In this document: in pieces, positions 9,037 to 16,583 of the stretch | Position numbering within the stretch: the stretch's first letter is position 1 | How the letters are laid out: each line of letters starts with the position of its first letter | Source: Bradyrhizobium icense | GTDB taxonomy: Bacteria; Pseudomonadota; Alphaproteobacteria; Rhizobiales; Xanthobacteraceae | Length of the DNA: 64,000 nt | Assembly (NCBI RefSeq): GCF_001693385.1 | Contig: NZ_CP016428.1 | Span: 992,001-1,056,000, forward strand | Direction of reading: 5' to 3' | Program-made: the position numbers and the translations under genes | Notes under the pieces: generated by a model | Seen by the model: the letters and a program-made list of their open reading frames with translations, nothing else | What the model was told of the DNA's origin: nothing | The model's database searches: none

Positions 9037-9438
9037 ATGGGACAATCGAAACCCCATCGCGCAACCGCCCTGATTGTCGAAGACGACCCGATGCAGCGGA
9101 ACATGATCTGCCTGCTGCTGGAGGAGAGCGAGGTCGATGTCATCGAATGCGAGAGCGCCGAGGCGGCCGAGCTGGTGCTGGAGCGCGCCGCCGGCAGTCT
9201 GGTTTTGATGATGACCGACGTGCAGCTTGCCGGCAACATGGACGGCGTCGAACTCGCGCACATCGCAAGGAAGTACAATCCCGAGATGGGCGTGATCGTC
9301 ACCTCGGGCAAGCCGCTGCATCAGGAATTGCCCGATGGCGTGCTGTTCTGGGCCAAGCCCTGGGCGCCGCTCGACGTGATCCGCGAGGCGGAGCGCATGG
9401 TCTATGCAAGAGAGCACGGCGGCGAACAGCGTCCGTAA
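9037..9438 (+). CDS. Stand-alone response regulator receiver protein
   Basis: 133 residues, a receiver domain only. The acidic pocket is IVEDD, the phosphoacceptor Asp lies in MMTDVQLAG, the switch Thr/Ser in VIVTSGKP, and the conserved Lys in FWAKPW. There is no output domain, so it probably works by protein contact, like other single-domain regulators. No histidine kinase lies next to it. A GAGAGGAGGCTCAT sequence provides a strong ribosome-binding site upstream of ATG 9037. Confidence 0.88.
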   Translation: MGQSKPHRATALIVEDDPMQRNMICLLLEESEVDVIECESAEAAELVLERAAGSLVLMMTDVQLAGNMDGVELAHIARKYNPEMGVIVTSGKPLHQELPDGVLFWAKPWAPLDVIREAERMVYAREHGGEQRP

Positions 9439-9486
9439 GCCGCCGCCCTGCTTTCGCGCCTGACGCCGCCGTGTTAATGGCAGGAC

Positions 9487-10104
9487 ATGACCCTGTCGTT
9501 CCTGCTGACCTCGCTGATCGTCGTCGCTTCCCCCGGCACCGGCGTGCTCTACACGCTGGCAGTGGCGCTGACGCTGGGCGCGCGGCCCGGTATCGCGGCG
9601 GCCTTCGGCTGCACCCTCGGTATCGTGCCGCATATGCTGGCCGCCATGCTCGGGCTCGCCGCCGTGCTGCACACCAGCGCTCTGGCGTTTGCCGCGCTGA
9701 AATGGTGCGGCGTGGCGTATCTGCTTTATATGGCCTGGCAGGCATTGCGCGAGACGGGTGCGCTTGCGATCGACACCCGCCCGGCAGCGCGGGCGCGCTC
9801 CAGCCGGCGCGTCATCGTCACCGCCGTCCTGGTCAACATCCTCAATCCAAAGCTCTCGATCTTCTTCCTCGCCTTCCTGCCGCAGTTCGTGGCGATCGAC
9901 GAGCCGCATCCGTTAGGCCGCATGCTGGAATTGAGCGCAGCCTTCATGGCGATGACGTTTGCGGTGTTCGCGGCCTACGGCCTGTTCGCCGCCGCGGTGC
10001 GCGACCGCGTCATCACGCGGCCGAAAGCGATGGCCTGGCTGCGCCGCAGTTTCGCGGCGGGATTTGCCGCGCTCGGCGCCAAGCTGGCGTTGGCGGAGCG
10101 GTAG
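9487..10104 (+). CDS. LysE/RhtB-family exporter
   Basis: 205 residues with about six hydrophobic helices. The family signature is present at the N terminus (SLIVVASPGTGVLYTLAVAL, a variant of the usual PGP element) and again in the NILNPKLSIFFLAFLPQF segment. Such inner-membrane proteins export amino acids or related metabolites. It begins 49 bp after the response regulator, possibly in the same transcription unit. Substrate unknown. Confidence 0.85.
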   Translation: MTLSFLLTSLIVVASPGTGVLYTLAVALTLGARPGIAAAFGCTLGIVPHMLAAMLGLAAVLHTSALAFAALKWCGVAYLLYMAWQALRETGALAIDTRPAARARSSRRVIVTAVLVNILNPKLSIFFLAFLPQFVAIDEPHPLGRMLELSAAFMAMTFAVFAAYGLFAAAVRDRVITRPKAMAWLRRSFAAGFAALGAKLALAER

Positions 10105-10163
10105 ATTTTTCGCGCCGCCATCAGTGCAGCAACGGGATCCATATCGAGTTCGTAGCCGCAAAT

Positions 10164-10187
10164 AAAAAGGCGGACCTTTGGCCCGCC
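10164..10187 (-). terminator. Rho-independent terminator after the Lys-rich small gene
   Basis: Read on the minus strand, GGCGGGCC-AAAG-TCCGCC forms a GC-rich hairpin followed by TTTTTATTT. A second GC-rich imperfect hairpin lies at 10217-10247, directly after the small gene. Confidence 0.65.
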
Positions 10188-10253
10188 ATTCTCCAAAAAT
10201 TCACCCGGAGTTGGGAGCCCGGGCGGAGCTGAGCACTCCACCCGGGCCGAAAT

Positions 10254-10322
10254 TCACTTCTTCTTCGACTTCTTGGCCTTCTTGGCCTTCGCCTTTTTCG
10301 CCTTCTTCGCTTTCTTAGCCAT
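10254..10322 (-). CDS. Tiny Lys/Ala-rich basic protein (22 residues)
   Basis: ATG at 10322 is preceded on the minus strand by GAGAGGATAC, a good ribosome-binding site. The product is almost entirely Lys, Ala and one Ser, in a repeating AKK pattern, MAKKAKKAKKA at the start and KKSKKK at the end, stop TGA at 10254-10256. The composition resembles the C-terminal tails of histone H1-like and Lys-rich nucleoid proteins, so nucleic acid binding is the natural guess. The gene has its own downstream hairpins and a terminator with a T run at 10164. Because of its length it is easily missed. Function inferred only from composition. Confidence 0.6.
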   Translation of the reverse strand: MAKKAKKAKKAKAKKAKKSKKK

Positions 10323-10754
10323 AGTATCCTCTCAAGGTTTTCATGGATTGAAACGCGACACCGAGGCATGCTTGGCGGAGGGCCAGCCTCGCAACATCCT
10401 CGTGCACGATCCCAGCAGATTCGCAGGCCGATGCCGCGTGCCGTCATGGCGGTGTCATCACGTTATCCACAGTTGTTATGCGTTTTGATGCGATTTCTAG
10501 CCGAAACCAGCGTCGCCGCCGCCGTTCGCATGCGCGCGCATCATGCTTAACGATGTCCGAACGCGCGCGATCTTCATCAATTCAAAACCACGGTTTGGAT
10601 TGGTCGGCGGCCGTCAGACTCCGTTAAGCGGCGCAGATGCACCTTGTCCCGTAAGACGACGGGGATCGTCGTGGGAGAAGGCGGGGCGCGCGGAAGTCCC
10701 AGGCGGCCGTTAGACAACAGGGGAGACGGGACGTGCACGCGTCCTGAGTTCGCG
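10323..10754. other. Intergenic region, 430 bp, between the Lys-rich small gene and the diguanylate cyclase gene
   Basis: No gene is evident. Promoters for both divergent genes must lie here. The only sequence standing out is a perfect match to the DnaA box, TTATCCACA at 10463-10471. Confidence 0.5.
10463..10471 (+). promoter_or_regulatory. Single DnaA-box match
   Basis: TTATCCACA is identical to the strongest DnaA box consensus. Only one copy is seen, so it may be chance or a regulatory site rather than an origin. Confidence 0.3.
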
Positions 10755-11978
10755 ATGCTGAGCGTTCCAACGCTGTGGACGGTGTTCGTCATCAATTTTC
10801 TCGCGCTGGGCCTGATCTGGGCCTACGTCATGCGCTGCTATCCGTCGTTCGAAGCCGCGCGGTTCTGGACCGGCTCGGCATTCACAGCGGCGGCGGGCGC
10901 TGCGATGGCGATGCTGCGCGTAGTCTTCCCGGATTCTCTCGTGCCGTTGCTGTTCGCCGGCACCACGCTTGTACTGGCGATCTGCCTTGCCACGATGGGA
11001 ATTCAGAAATTCTTCATCCGGCCCGTTTCGTGGCTTCACACCTCGTTGACCACCGGCTTTGGCTTTGTCGGTCTGTCCTTTTTCATTTTCGTCTACGATA
11101 GCGTGCCAGCGCGGATGACCGTCTTCACGATCGCCCAAGTGCTGCCGATGGCGATGGGCCTGAAGCTGTTGCTGACCCCGCATCAGGGTCGCATCAATCC
11201 GGGCGCCCGGCTGGCCGGAATCGTCACCATCATCATCATGATCATTTTGGCGGCTCGGTTGGTCGGCGCGGTCACCGGAATGGGCCCCAGCTTCTCCTAC
11301 ATGCATTTCACCCCGGCGCAGTCGGTCGTCATCCTGGTGCTGGTGTTCCTGTCGATGTCGCTGAATTTCGGCTTCCTGCTGATGGCAATGGACCGCCTGC
11401 GCAACGAGGTCGCGGAACTGGCACTGCTCGACGATCTCACCGGCGTCGGCAACCGCCGCCATCTGGTGCAGCGGCTCACGGAAGAATGCGCGCGCTCGGA
11501 GCGCAGCGGCCAGCCCTTCGCGCTGTTGGTAATCGATCTCGACGGCTTCAAGGGCATCAACGATACCTACGGTCACGCCGCCGGCGACGCCTGCCTGCAG
11601 CATTTCACCCTGATGGCGCAAACCCGGCTGCGGCCCGGCGACATGCTGGCACGCACCGGCGGCGACGAATTCTGCATCGTGTTGCCGTCCTCGACGCTGC
11701 GCGAGGGCGCGATGATCGCGCGCCGCGTGCTGGAAGTCTGCCGCGCGGATGCCGAACAATGCACCGGCAACGACATCCCGATCGCGGTCTCGATCGGCGT
11801 CGCGCAATGGACCCGCGAGATGGGCGGCTTCCCCGATCGCCTGATCGCTGCCGCCGACCATGCGCTCTACGACGCCAAGAAGGCGGGCCGGAACGGCTTT
11901 GCTGTCTACGATCCGGCGCCGCCGCTGGCGCCCGAACCCGAAACGGCATCGGACATGGCCCTGCGCAAGCGGGCGTGA
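10755..11978 (+). CDS. Membrane-anchored diguanylate cyclase (GGDEF)
   Basis: 407 residues. The N-terminal half has about six transmembrane helices (from MLSVPTLWTVFVINFLALGL onwards). The C-terminal GGDEF domain begins at LALLDDLTGVGNRRHL and has an intact active site RTGGDEFC, with an RxxD inhibitory site (RPGD) exactly five residues upstream, so product inhibition by c-di-GMP is expected. It makes c-di-GMP from two GTP at the inner membrane. ATG 10755 starts at the first hydrophobic segment; an in-frame start at 10644 would add an unlikely 37-residue Arg/Gly-rich leader. Confidence 0.9.
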   Translation: MLSVPTLWTVFVINFLALGLIWAYVMRCYPSFEAARFWTGSAFTAAAGAAMAMLRVVFPDSLVPLLFAGTTLVLAICLATMGIQKFFIRPVSWLHTSLTTGFGFVGLSFFIFVYDSVPARMTVFTIAQVLPMAMGLKLLLTPHQGRINPGARLAGIVTIIIMIILAARLVGAVTGMGPSFSYMHFTPAQSVVILVLVFLSMSLNFGFLLMAMDRLRNEVAELALLDDLTGVGNRRHLVQRLTEECARSERSGQPFALLVIDLDGFKGINDTYGHAAGDACLQHFTLMAQTRLRPGDMLARTGGDEFCIVLPSSTLREGAMIARRVLEVCRADAEQCTGNDIPIAVSIGVAQWTREMGGFPDRLIAAADHALYDAKKAGRNGFAVYDPAPPLAPEPETASDMALRKRA

Positions 11979-12014
11979 CCATGGTAATCAGGCCCGTCAC
12001 CGGGGGCTTGAGAC

Positions 12015-12638
12015 ATGAATCTTCGTTTGCTCACGCTGGCGCTTGCCGCCCATGCACTTTCGGCTTCCGCCGCCGCGCAAACGCCCGATCTCGCCGCGAT
12101 CTCGCGGTCGGCGGGCACGCCGGATATTCCCGGCTTGAAGATGGTCTGGCTGGCGCCATGGGGCGATCTCGCAAAGGCCCATCCCTGGCGCAACATCATC
12201 GTGCATCAGACCGAAGGGCCGGCCGGCTCCGCGCGCGGCGGCGCGCTGGCGCAATCGAAGAACCCGACCCGGCGCGGCGTCATGGTCTGGGTCGAGACCG
12301 ACGGCACGGTGTACTGGGCAGTCGGCGAACATCTCGTTCCTACCCATGGCGACGGCGCCAACCGCAACGACAACAGATACATCGACAACGGGTCGACCTA
12401 TCGCCAGGTGGTCGGCAGCAATTCGGTCGGCGTCGAATTCGCCGGCAATTATCCGGACGTGACGCGGGGCCCGACGGATGCGCAAATCGCGGCGTGGCGT
12501 ATTCTGGTGAAGGTGCTGCGCGCGCGTTACGGCATTCCGCTCGATCGCGTCTATGCGCACAACTGGATCGACTACAAGGACGCCCGCTATTGCGAGGGCT
12601 GCGCCCTGGCAAAGATGGCGCGGGAGTGGGGTGAGTAG
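12015..12638 (+). CDS. Exported N-acetylmuramoyl-L-alanine amidase-like protein (amidase_2/PGRP fold)
   Basis: 207 residues with a signal peptide (LLTLALAAHALSASAAA-QTP). The first zinc-ligand motif NIIVHQTEGP and the later SNSVGVEFAGNYP and YAHNWIDYKDARYCEG segments match the amidase_2/peptidoglycan-recognition fold, with His residues as metal ligands. It would cut the amide bond between muramic acid and the peptide stem in the periplasm. It follows the diguanylate cyclase gene by 36 bp. Whether all zinc ligands are kept cannot be decided by eye. Confidence 0.75.
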   Translation: MNLRLLTLALAAHALSASAAAQTPDLAAISRSAGTPDIPGLKMVWLAPWGDLAKAHPWRNIIVHQTEGPAGSARGGALAQSKNPTRRGVMVWVETDGTVYWAVGEHLVPTHGDGANRNDNRYIDNGSTYRQVVGSNSVGVEFAGNYPDVTRGPTDAQIAAWRILVKVLRARYGIPLDRVYAHNWIDYKDARYCEGCALAKMAREWGE

Positions 12639-12656
12639 GGGCGGGCTTCATCAACA

Positions 12657-12690
12657 CGTCGTCCTCGCGAACGCGAGGACCCATAACCAC
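12657..12690 (-). repeat. REP-like palindrome, left half of a doublet
   Basis: GTCCTCGCG-AA-CGCGAGGAC with flanking CCATAACCAC is the inverted counterpart of the repeat at 8003. It directly abuts the TA dinucleotide at the left end of the IS630-type element. Confidence 0.7.
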
Positions 12691-12692
12691 TA

Positions 12693-13741
12693 GAGCGTTG
12701 GCCCATCTGACTGAATCGTCGGGGATTCACAAATCAGCGTTTTAGTGATTCAAGCTGGTCGCCGGACTGGAGGCCGGCGGGCATGGCGAAACCGCTGTCG
12801 ATGGATCTGCGCGAACGTGTGCTGGCCTGTATTGGAGGCGGCGTTTCAGGCCGGCAGGCTGCTGAGCGATTTGGCGTCAGCGCGGCGAGCGTAAGCCGCT
12901 GGCGAACGCGCGAGCGGGAGCAAGGCGATGCCCAGCCGAGAGCTCAGGGCGGCGATCGCAAGTCCCACCGGATTGATGCCCATCATGCGACGATCGTGGC
13001 TCTGCTCAAGGCCTCACCCGACATCACCATCGAGGAATTGCGTGATAGCTTGAGCAAACAAGGCTTGTCCTTTGGTTATGGCACGATCCGACGCTTCTTC
13101 GAGCGGCACAAGATCACGCGTAAAAAAAGACCGCCCATGCCACAGAGCAAGATCGCCCGGATGTCTTGACGCGACGCCAGGCCTGGCGCGAGAGCCAGGG
13201 CAAGCTCGACCGGGATCGGCTCGTCTTCATCGACGAGACCTGGGCATCGACCAACATGGCGCGAACACATGGTCGATGTCTGCGCGGAGAACGCCTGCGG
13301 GCCAGCGTTCCTCACGGCCACTGGAAAACAACAACCTGCGTCGCCGCCCTCACCACGCGCGGCATCATCGCGCCCTGGGTGCTCGATGGTCCCATCAATC
13401 GCGATGCCTTTGAAACCTACATCGAAAAGGTGCTCGTCCCCGAGCTCCCGGACGACGCTATTGTCATCATGGACAACCTCTCCAGCCACAAAGGGCCCCG
13501 CATACGTGAGATGATCGAGGCAGCTGGCGCGACGCTTCTCTACCTTCCGCCCTACAGCCCCGACTTCAACCCGATCGAAAACGCCTTCGCCAAGCTCAAA
13601 GCAAGCTTGCGAAAGGCCGCCGAACGCACCGTCGGCGGCCTTTGGGATGCTATCGGGCGCACCGTCGACACCTACACGCCAGCAGAATCCACAAACTACT
13701 TCACCGCCGCCGGCTACTTGCAACCTGATAGGCTAACGCTC
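12693..13741 (+). mobile_element. IS630-family insertion sequence
   Basis: A 1049-bp element bounded by TA on each side (12691-12692 and 13742-13743), the TA target duplication typical of the family. Imperfect terminal inverted repeats start GAGCGTTGGCCCATCTGACTG on the left (given here as GAGCGTTGGCCCATCTGACT) and GAGCGTTAGCCTATCAGGTT on the right, read inward. It carries two overlapping transposase frames. It is inserted between the two halves of a REP doublet. Confidence 0.85.
12783..13169 (+). CDS. IS630-family transposase, N-terminal frame (DNA-binding part)
   Basis: 128 residues with a helix-turn-helix of the winged type (RQAAERFGVSAASVSRW) and a second one (ITIEELRDSLSKQGLSFGYG). It ends soon after an A7 run at 13125-13131. 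A -1 shift at this run joins it to the downstream frame through KTAHATEQDRPDVL, giving the full DDE transposase. This is either programmed frameshifting, known in several IS families, or a decay mutation. Confidence 0.8.
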   Translation: MAKPLSMDLRERVLACIGGGVSGRQAAERFGVSAASVSRWRTREREQGDAQPRAQGGDRKSHRIDAHHATIVALLKASPDITIEELRDSLSKQGLSFGYGTIRRFFERHKITRKKRPPMPQSKIARMS

Positions 13742-13744
13742 TAA
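13166..13744 (+). CDS. IS630-family transposase, C-terminal frame (DDE catalytic part)
   Basis: 192 residues with the DDE catalytic triad of the family: DRLVFIDETWAS (first Asp), DAIVIMDNLSSHKG (second Asp) and YSPDFNPIENAFAKLK (Glu). The independent TTG start at 13166 is weak; translation probably enters from the upstream frame across the A7 run. The stop codon TAA at 13742-13744 is made from the TA target dinucleotide plus the next flanking base, so it lies partly outside the element. Confidence 0.8.
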   Translation: MTRRQAWRESQGKLDRDRLVFIDETWASTNMARTHGRCLRGERLRASVPHGHWKTTTCVAALTTRGIIAPWVLDGPINRDAFETYIEKVLVPELPDDAIVIMDNLSSHKGPRIREMIEAAGATLLYLPPYSPDFNPIENAFAKLKASLRKAAERTVGGLWDAIGRTVDTYTPAESTNYFTAAGYLQPDRLTL

Positions 13745-13803
13745 TGTTTGTTGTTGCGGCGCGGACGACGGACATCGCCCTTCTCACATCCGCCGCGGCG
13801 TAT

Positions 13804-13829
13804 GGGCCCCTGCGGTTCGCAGGGACGAC
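13804..13829 (+). repeat. REP-like palindrome, right half of a doublet
   Basis: CCCCTGCGGTTCGCAGGGAC within GTATGGG...GACGAC is the same family as at 8003, in the orientation opposite to the copy at 12657. Before the IS630-type insertion the two would have been about 95 bp apart as an inverted pair. Confidence 0.7.
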
Positions 13830-13860
13830 AGCGATATTGGTGCAGCAGCACGCACCTCCA

Positions 13861-13892
13861 AAACAAAAAGCCGGCGTTGCCGCCGGCTTTCG
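13861..13892 (-). terminator. Rho-independent terminator of rpoH
   Basis: On the minus strand, AAGCCGGCGGCAACGCCGGC is a strong hairpin (GCCGGCG stem, GCAA loop) followed by TTTTTGTTTT. It lies 23 bp after the rpoH stop. Confidence 0.85.
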
Positions 13893-13914
13893 TCAACTGA
13901 TACCTCTGCCGCGA

Positions 13915-14811
13915 TTAGTGCGCGGCTTCGAGTTCGGCTTCCTGTCGGGCAATCGTGCCCTTGACGGCCGACTGCACCTTTTCGAACGCGCGGACCTCGA
14001 TCTGCCGCACGCGTTCGCGCGAGACGCCGAATTCGGCGGCGAGGTCTTCCAGCGTCATCGGCTCTTCCGCCAGGCGCCGCGCCTCGAAGATGCGGCGTTC
14101 GCGCGGGTTGAGCACGCCGATGGCGCCGTTCAGCGCCCGACGGCGATGATCGAACTCCTCGTGCTCGGCCATCACGGCTTCCTGGTTGGGCGAGTTATCG
14201 ACCAGCCAGTCCTGCCATTCGCCGGCTTCGCCGTCGTCGCGGATCGGCGCGTTGAGCGACGCATCGCCGCCGAGACGGCGGTTCATGTCGATCACGTCCT
14301 GATCCGTCACGCCGAGGCGCTTGGCAATCAGCTTCACCTGATCGGGGTGGAGATCACCCTCGTCCAGCGCGGAGATCTTGCTCTTCGCCTTGCGCAGGTT
14401 GAAGAACAGCTTCTTCTGGTTCGCGGTGGTTCCCATTTTCACGAGCGACCACGAACGCAGAATGTACTCTTGAATCGAGGCCTTGATCCACCACATGGCG
14501 TAGGTGGCGAGACGAAAACCCTTCTCGGGCTCGAATCGCTTGACCGCCTGCATCAGGCCGACATTGCCCTCTGAGACGACCTCAGAGATCGGCAAGCCGT
14601 AGCCGCGATAGCCCATGGCGATCTTGGCCACGAGCCGGAGATGGCTGGTGACAAGGTGATGCGCCGCGTCGCGATCGTCATGCTCGCGCCAGCGTTTGGC
14701 GAGCATGTATTCCTGCTGGGGTTCCAGCATCGGAAATTTGCGAATCTCGGCGAGGTATCTAGAGAGACCGGATTCTCCATTGAGAACCGGCAACGTAGCT
14801 GTACGGGCCAT
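13915..14811 (-). CDS. rpoH: Heat-shock sigma factor RpoH (sigma-32)
   Basis: 298 residues from ATG 14811; an in-frame start at 14886 would add 25 unlikely residues. Region 2 is clear (YMLAKRWREHDDRDAAHHLV and the -10 reading FRLATYAMWWIKASIQEYIL), as is the RpoH box QKKLFFNLRK that separates this group from other sigma-70 proteins, and region 4.2 (LEDLAAEFGVSRERVRQIEV). It directs RNA polymerase to heat-shock and related stress promoters. The extended SLNAPI linker and length fit the alphaproteobacterial RpoH2-like group. It has its own terminator and a possible EcfG-type promoter upstream. Confidence 0.93.
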   Translation of the reverse strand: MARTATLPVLNGESGLSRYLAEIRKFPMLEPQQEYMLAKRWREHDDRDAAHHLVTSHLRLVAKIAMGYRGYGLPISEVVSEGNVGLMQAVKRFEPEKGFRLATYAMWWIKASIQEYILRSWSLVKMGTTANQKKLFFNLRKAKSKISALDEGDLHPDQVKLIAKRLGVTDQDVIDMNRRLGGDASLNAPIRDDGEAGEWQDWLVDNSPNQEAVMAEHEEFDHRRRALNGAIGVLNPRERRIFEARRLAEEPMTLEDLAAEFGVSRERVRQIEVRAFEKVQSAVKGTIARQEAELEAAH

Positions 14812-14874
14812 TTGAGCGCCCTCCAGTGGTTCAGGCCCCCGATAGCGGCGGGCCCGGCAGGTGATCGCTGTGTT

Positions 14875-14899
14875 AAAGCCAATCACGCTGCGATGTTCC
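14875..14899 (-). promoter_or_regulatory. Possible EcfG (general stress) promoter of rpoH
   Basis: On the minus strand GGAAC is followed after 16 bp by CTTT, one mismatch from the known alphaproteobacterial EcfG consensus GGAAC-N16/17-CGTT. It lies about 65 bp upstream of the rpoH start codon. Confidence 0.35.
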
Positions 14900-15026
14900 G
14901 CGTTGGATATTCAACGCATATGCAACATAGCAAAAAACGAACAAATAGGGAAGGAATGCTGACGTCACGTCCCCGTGTGGCAGATGTAACCTATTGGTAT
15001 AGCTTAAGTTTCCTGAAAAGCCTGCG

Positions 15027-16043
15027 TCATAGGGCCGCTTCCAGGGCGCTCTGCAGGAGGATGAGATCCTCCGGCAGGGGCGCTTCCCAATGCAGAAGTT
15101 CTCCCGTCCGGGGGTGCTCCAGGGCGAGCAGATAGGCGTGCAGAGCCTGCCGGCCGAGGGCGGCCAGCGCCGCCTGGCCCTCGGGGCCAAGGCGGCCGGC
15201 CTTGGTCTTGAAGTGCGGGCCATAGACGGCATCGCCCATCAAGGGGTGGCCGATATGGGCAAGATGCACCCGGATCTGATGGGTCCGTCCGGTCTCGAGC
15301 TGGCAGGCGAGGAGGGAAGCGACCGGCTTGCCGTCGCGTCCCTGATAGGCCGCCTGCAATTCCCAATGGGTGACGGCCTCGCGGCCGCTTTGGCGCACCG
15401 CCATTTTTTCGCGTGCATAGGGATGCCGGTCGATTGGGGCTGCGACCGTGCCGCGCTGGCGGTTGGGTACGCCCCAGATGAAGGCCATGTAGCCGCGCTG
15501 CATCGGACCGGTGCGGCCGTGATCGGAAAATTGCGCGGTCAGCGATTGATGGGCGTGGTCGTTCTTGGCGACCACCATCAGGCCCGTCGTGTCCTTGTCG
15601 AGCCGGTGCACGATGCCCGGACGGCGTACGCCGCCAATGCCGGAAAGGCTGGCGCCGCAATGCGCGATCAAGGCATTTACCAGCGTGCCGCTTTCGTGGC
15701 CGGCGGCCGGATGCACGACCAGCCCCTTCGGCTTGTCGATGACGATGATGTCGTCGTCCTCATAGACGATGTCGAGCGCGATATCTTCGCCCAAGGGCTC
15801 CGGCGCCGCGGCTTCGGGGACGTCGATTGTGATCGTATCCCCGCGCGCGACATGATAAGCGGGGTCGCGGATGGGGGTGCCCCGGGCGGTGACGGAGCCG
15901 GCCAGGATCAGCGCTTTCAGCCGCGAGCGCGACAGTTCCGGGCGGAGCACCGCGAGCACGCGGTCGAGGCGGGGTGATCCCTCTACGCCGCCGACGGTAA
16001 CCTCCAGCCTTTGACCGCTATTTGATGATCCCTGTTCCTTCAT
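15027..16043 (-). CDS. rluD: RluA-family 23S rRNA pseudouridine synthase (RluD-like)
   Basis: 338 residues from ATG 16043. An S4-like RNA-binding N terminus (RLDRVLAVLRPELSRSRLKALI) precedes the catalytic domain with the family motif GIVHRLDKDTTGLMVVAK, whose Asp is catalytic. DKPKGLVVHPAAGH and HQIRVHLAHIGHPLMGD also match. It converts specific uridines of 23S rRNA to pseudouridine. A longer in-frame start at 16112 would translate through a dispersed palindromic repeat (16051-16095) and overlap the divergent gene, so 16043 is preferred, although its ribosome-binding site is weak. Position specificity is assumed from similarity. Confidence 0.85.
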   Translation of the reverse strand: MKEQGSSNSGQRLEVTVGGVEGSPRLDRVLAVLRPELSRSRLKALILAGSVTARGTPIRDPAYHVARGDTITIDVPEAAAPEPLGEDIALDIVYEDDDIIVIDKPKGLVVHPAAGHESGTLVNALIAHCGASLSGIGGVRRPGIVHRLDKDTTGLMVVAKNDHAHQSLTAQFSDHGRTGPMQRGYMAFIWGVPNRQRGTVAAPIDRHPYAREKMAVRQSGREAVTHWELQAAYQGRDGKPVASLLACQLETGRTHQIRVHLAHIGHPLMGDAVYGPHFKTKAGRLGPEGQAALAALGRQALHAYLLALEHPRTGELLHWEAPLPEDLILLQSALEAAL

Positions 16044-16050
16044 GTTTGAC

Positions 16051-16095
16051 GCATGATCCTGATCGAAAACCGGTTTCCACTTTTCCGGATCATGC
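16051..16095. repeat. Dispersed palindromic element upstream of the pseudouridine synthase gene
   Basis: Outer 9-bp arms GCATGATCC and GGATCATGC flank an inner AAACCGGTTT palindrome and CACTTTTCC. The sequence is of the GATCCGGAAAAGTGG repeat kind that is widespread in Rhizobiales chromosomes. It fills most of the space between two divergent genes. Confidence 0.6.
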
Positions 16096-16110
16096 TCTAA
16101 AGAGTCCTGC

Positions 16111-16449
16111 ATGACCGATACCGTTGCGCCCGAACCGACCCCCGAGCAGGCCGCGCTGATTGCGCGGGTGCGGCGGATGATGCTGATCGCGGGCCTGACC
16201 TCGGCCCTTGCGGTGGCCGTGGTCCTGATCGCCGTCGGGTACCGTCTTTACCGCGGCGAGGGAAGCCCCACACCGGGCACGACGGACATCACGGAAACCC
16301 TACCCAAGGGCGCCCGCATCGTCTCGACCGCGGTCGCCGGCGATCGGCTGGTGCTGACGCTGGATATAAGCGGGGTGACCGAAATCCGCAGTTTCGACGC
16401 CAAGACGCTGAAACCCGCCGGAAAGCTCAGATTCGTGAGCGAACCCTGA
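16111..16449 (+). CDS. Small single-pass membrane protein, conserved hypothetical
   Basis: 112 residues. An N-terminal cytoplasmic stretch (MTDTVAPEPTPEQAALIARV) is followed by one transmembrane helix (MLIAGLTSALAVAVVLIAVGY) and a short periplasmic beta-rich domain with GDRLVLTLDISGVTEIRSFD. It resembles small alphaproteobacterial membrane proteins often found beside rluD-like genes. The start codon overlaps the region upstream of the divergent pseudouridine synthase gene. Function unknown. Confidence 0.7.
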   Translation: MTDTVAPEPTPEQAALIARVRRMMLIAGLTSALAVAVVLIAVGYRLYRGEGSPTPGTTDITETLPKGARIVSTAVAGDRLVLTLDISGVTEIRSFDAKTLKPAGKLRFVSEP

Positions 16450-16583
16450 CGCCTGCGCGATCGGCCCAAAATGCCCCCGGGCCGGCCCAGGGGATGCCAG
16501 GCAACAGATTTACCCAACCGTGCGAGGGCCTTCAGACTTGCCTTGCCCACCGCACATTTCGCGGCTATTCCCTGAGGCCGTAC

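Noticed and set aside
7962..10232. Very long open frame on the plus strand across the SDR, response regulator and LysE genes
   Set aside because: It is a GC-rich shadow of several well-supported genes in other frames and shows no family resemblance.
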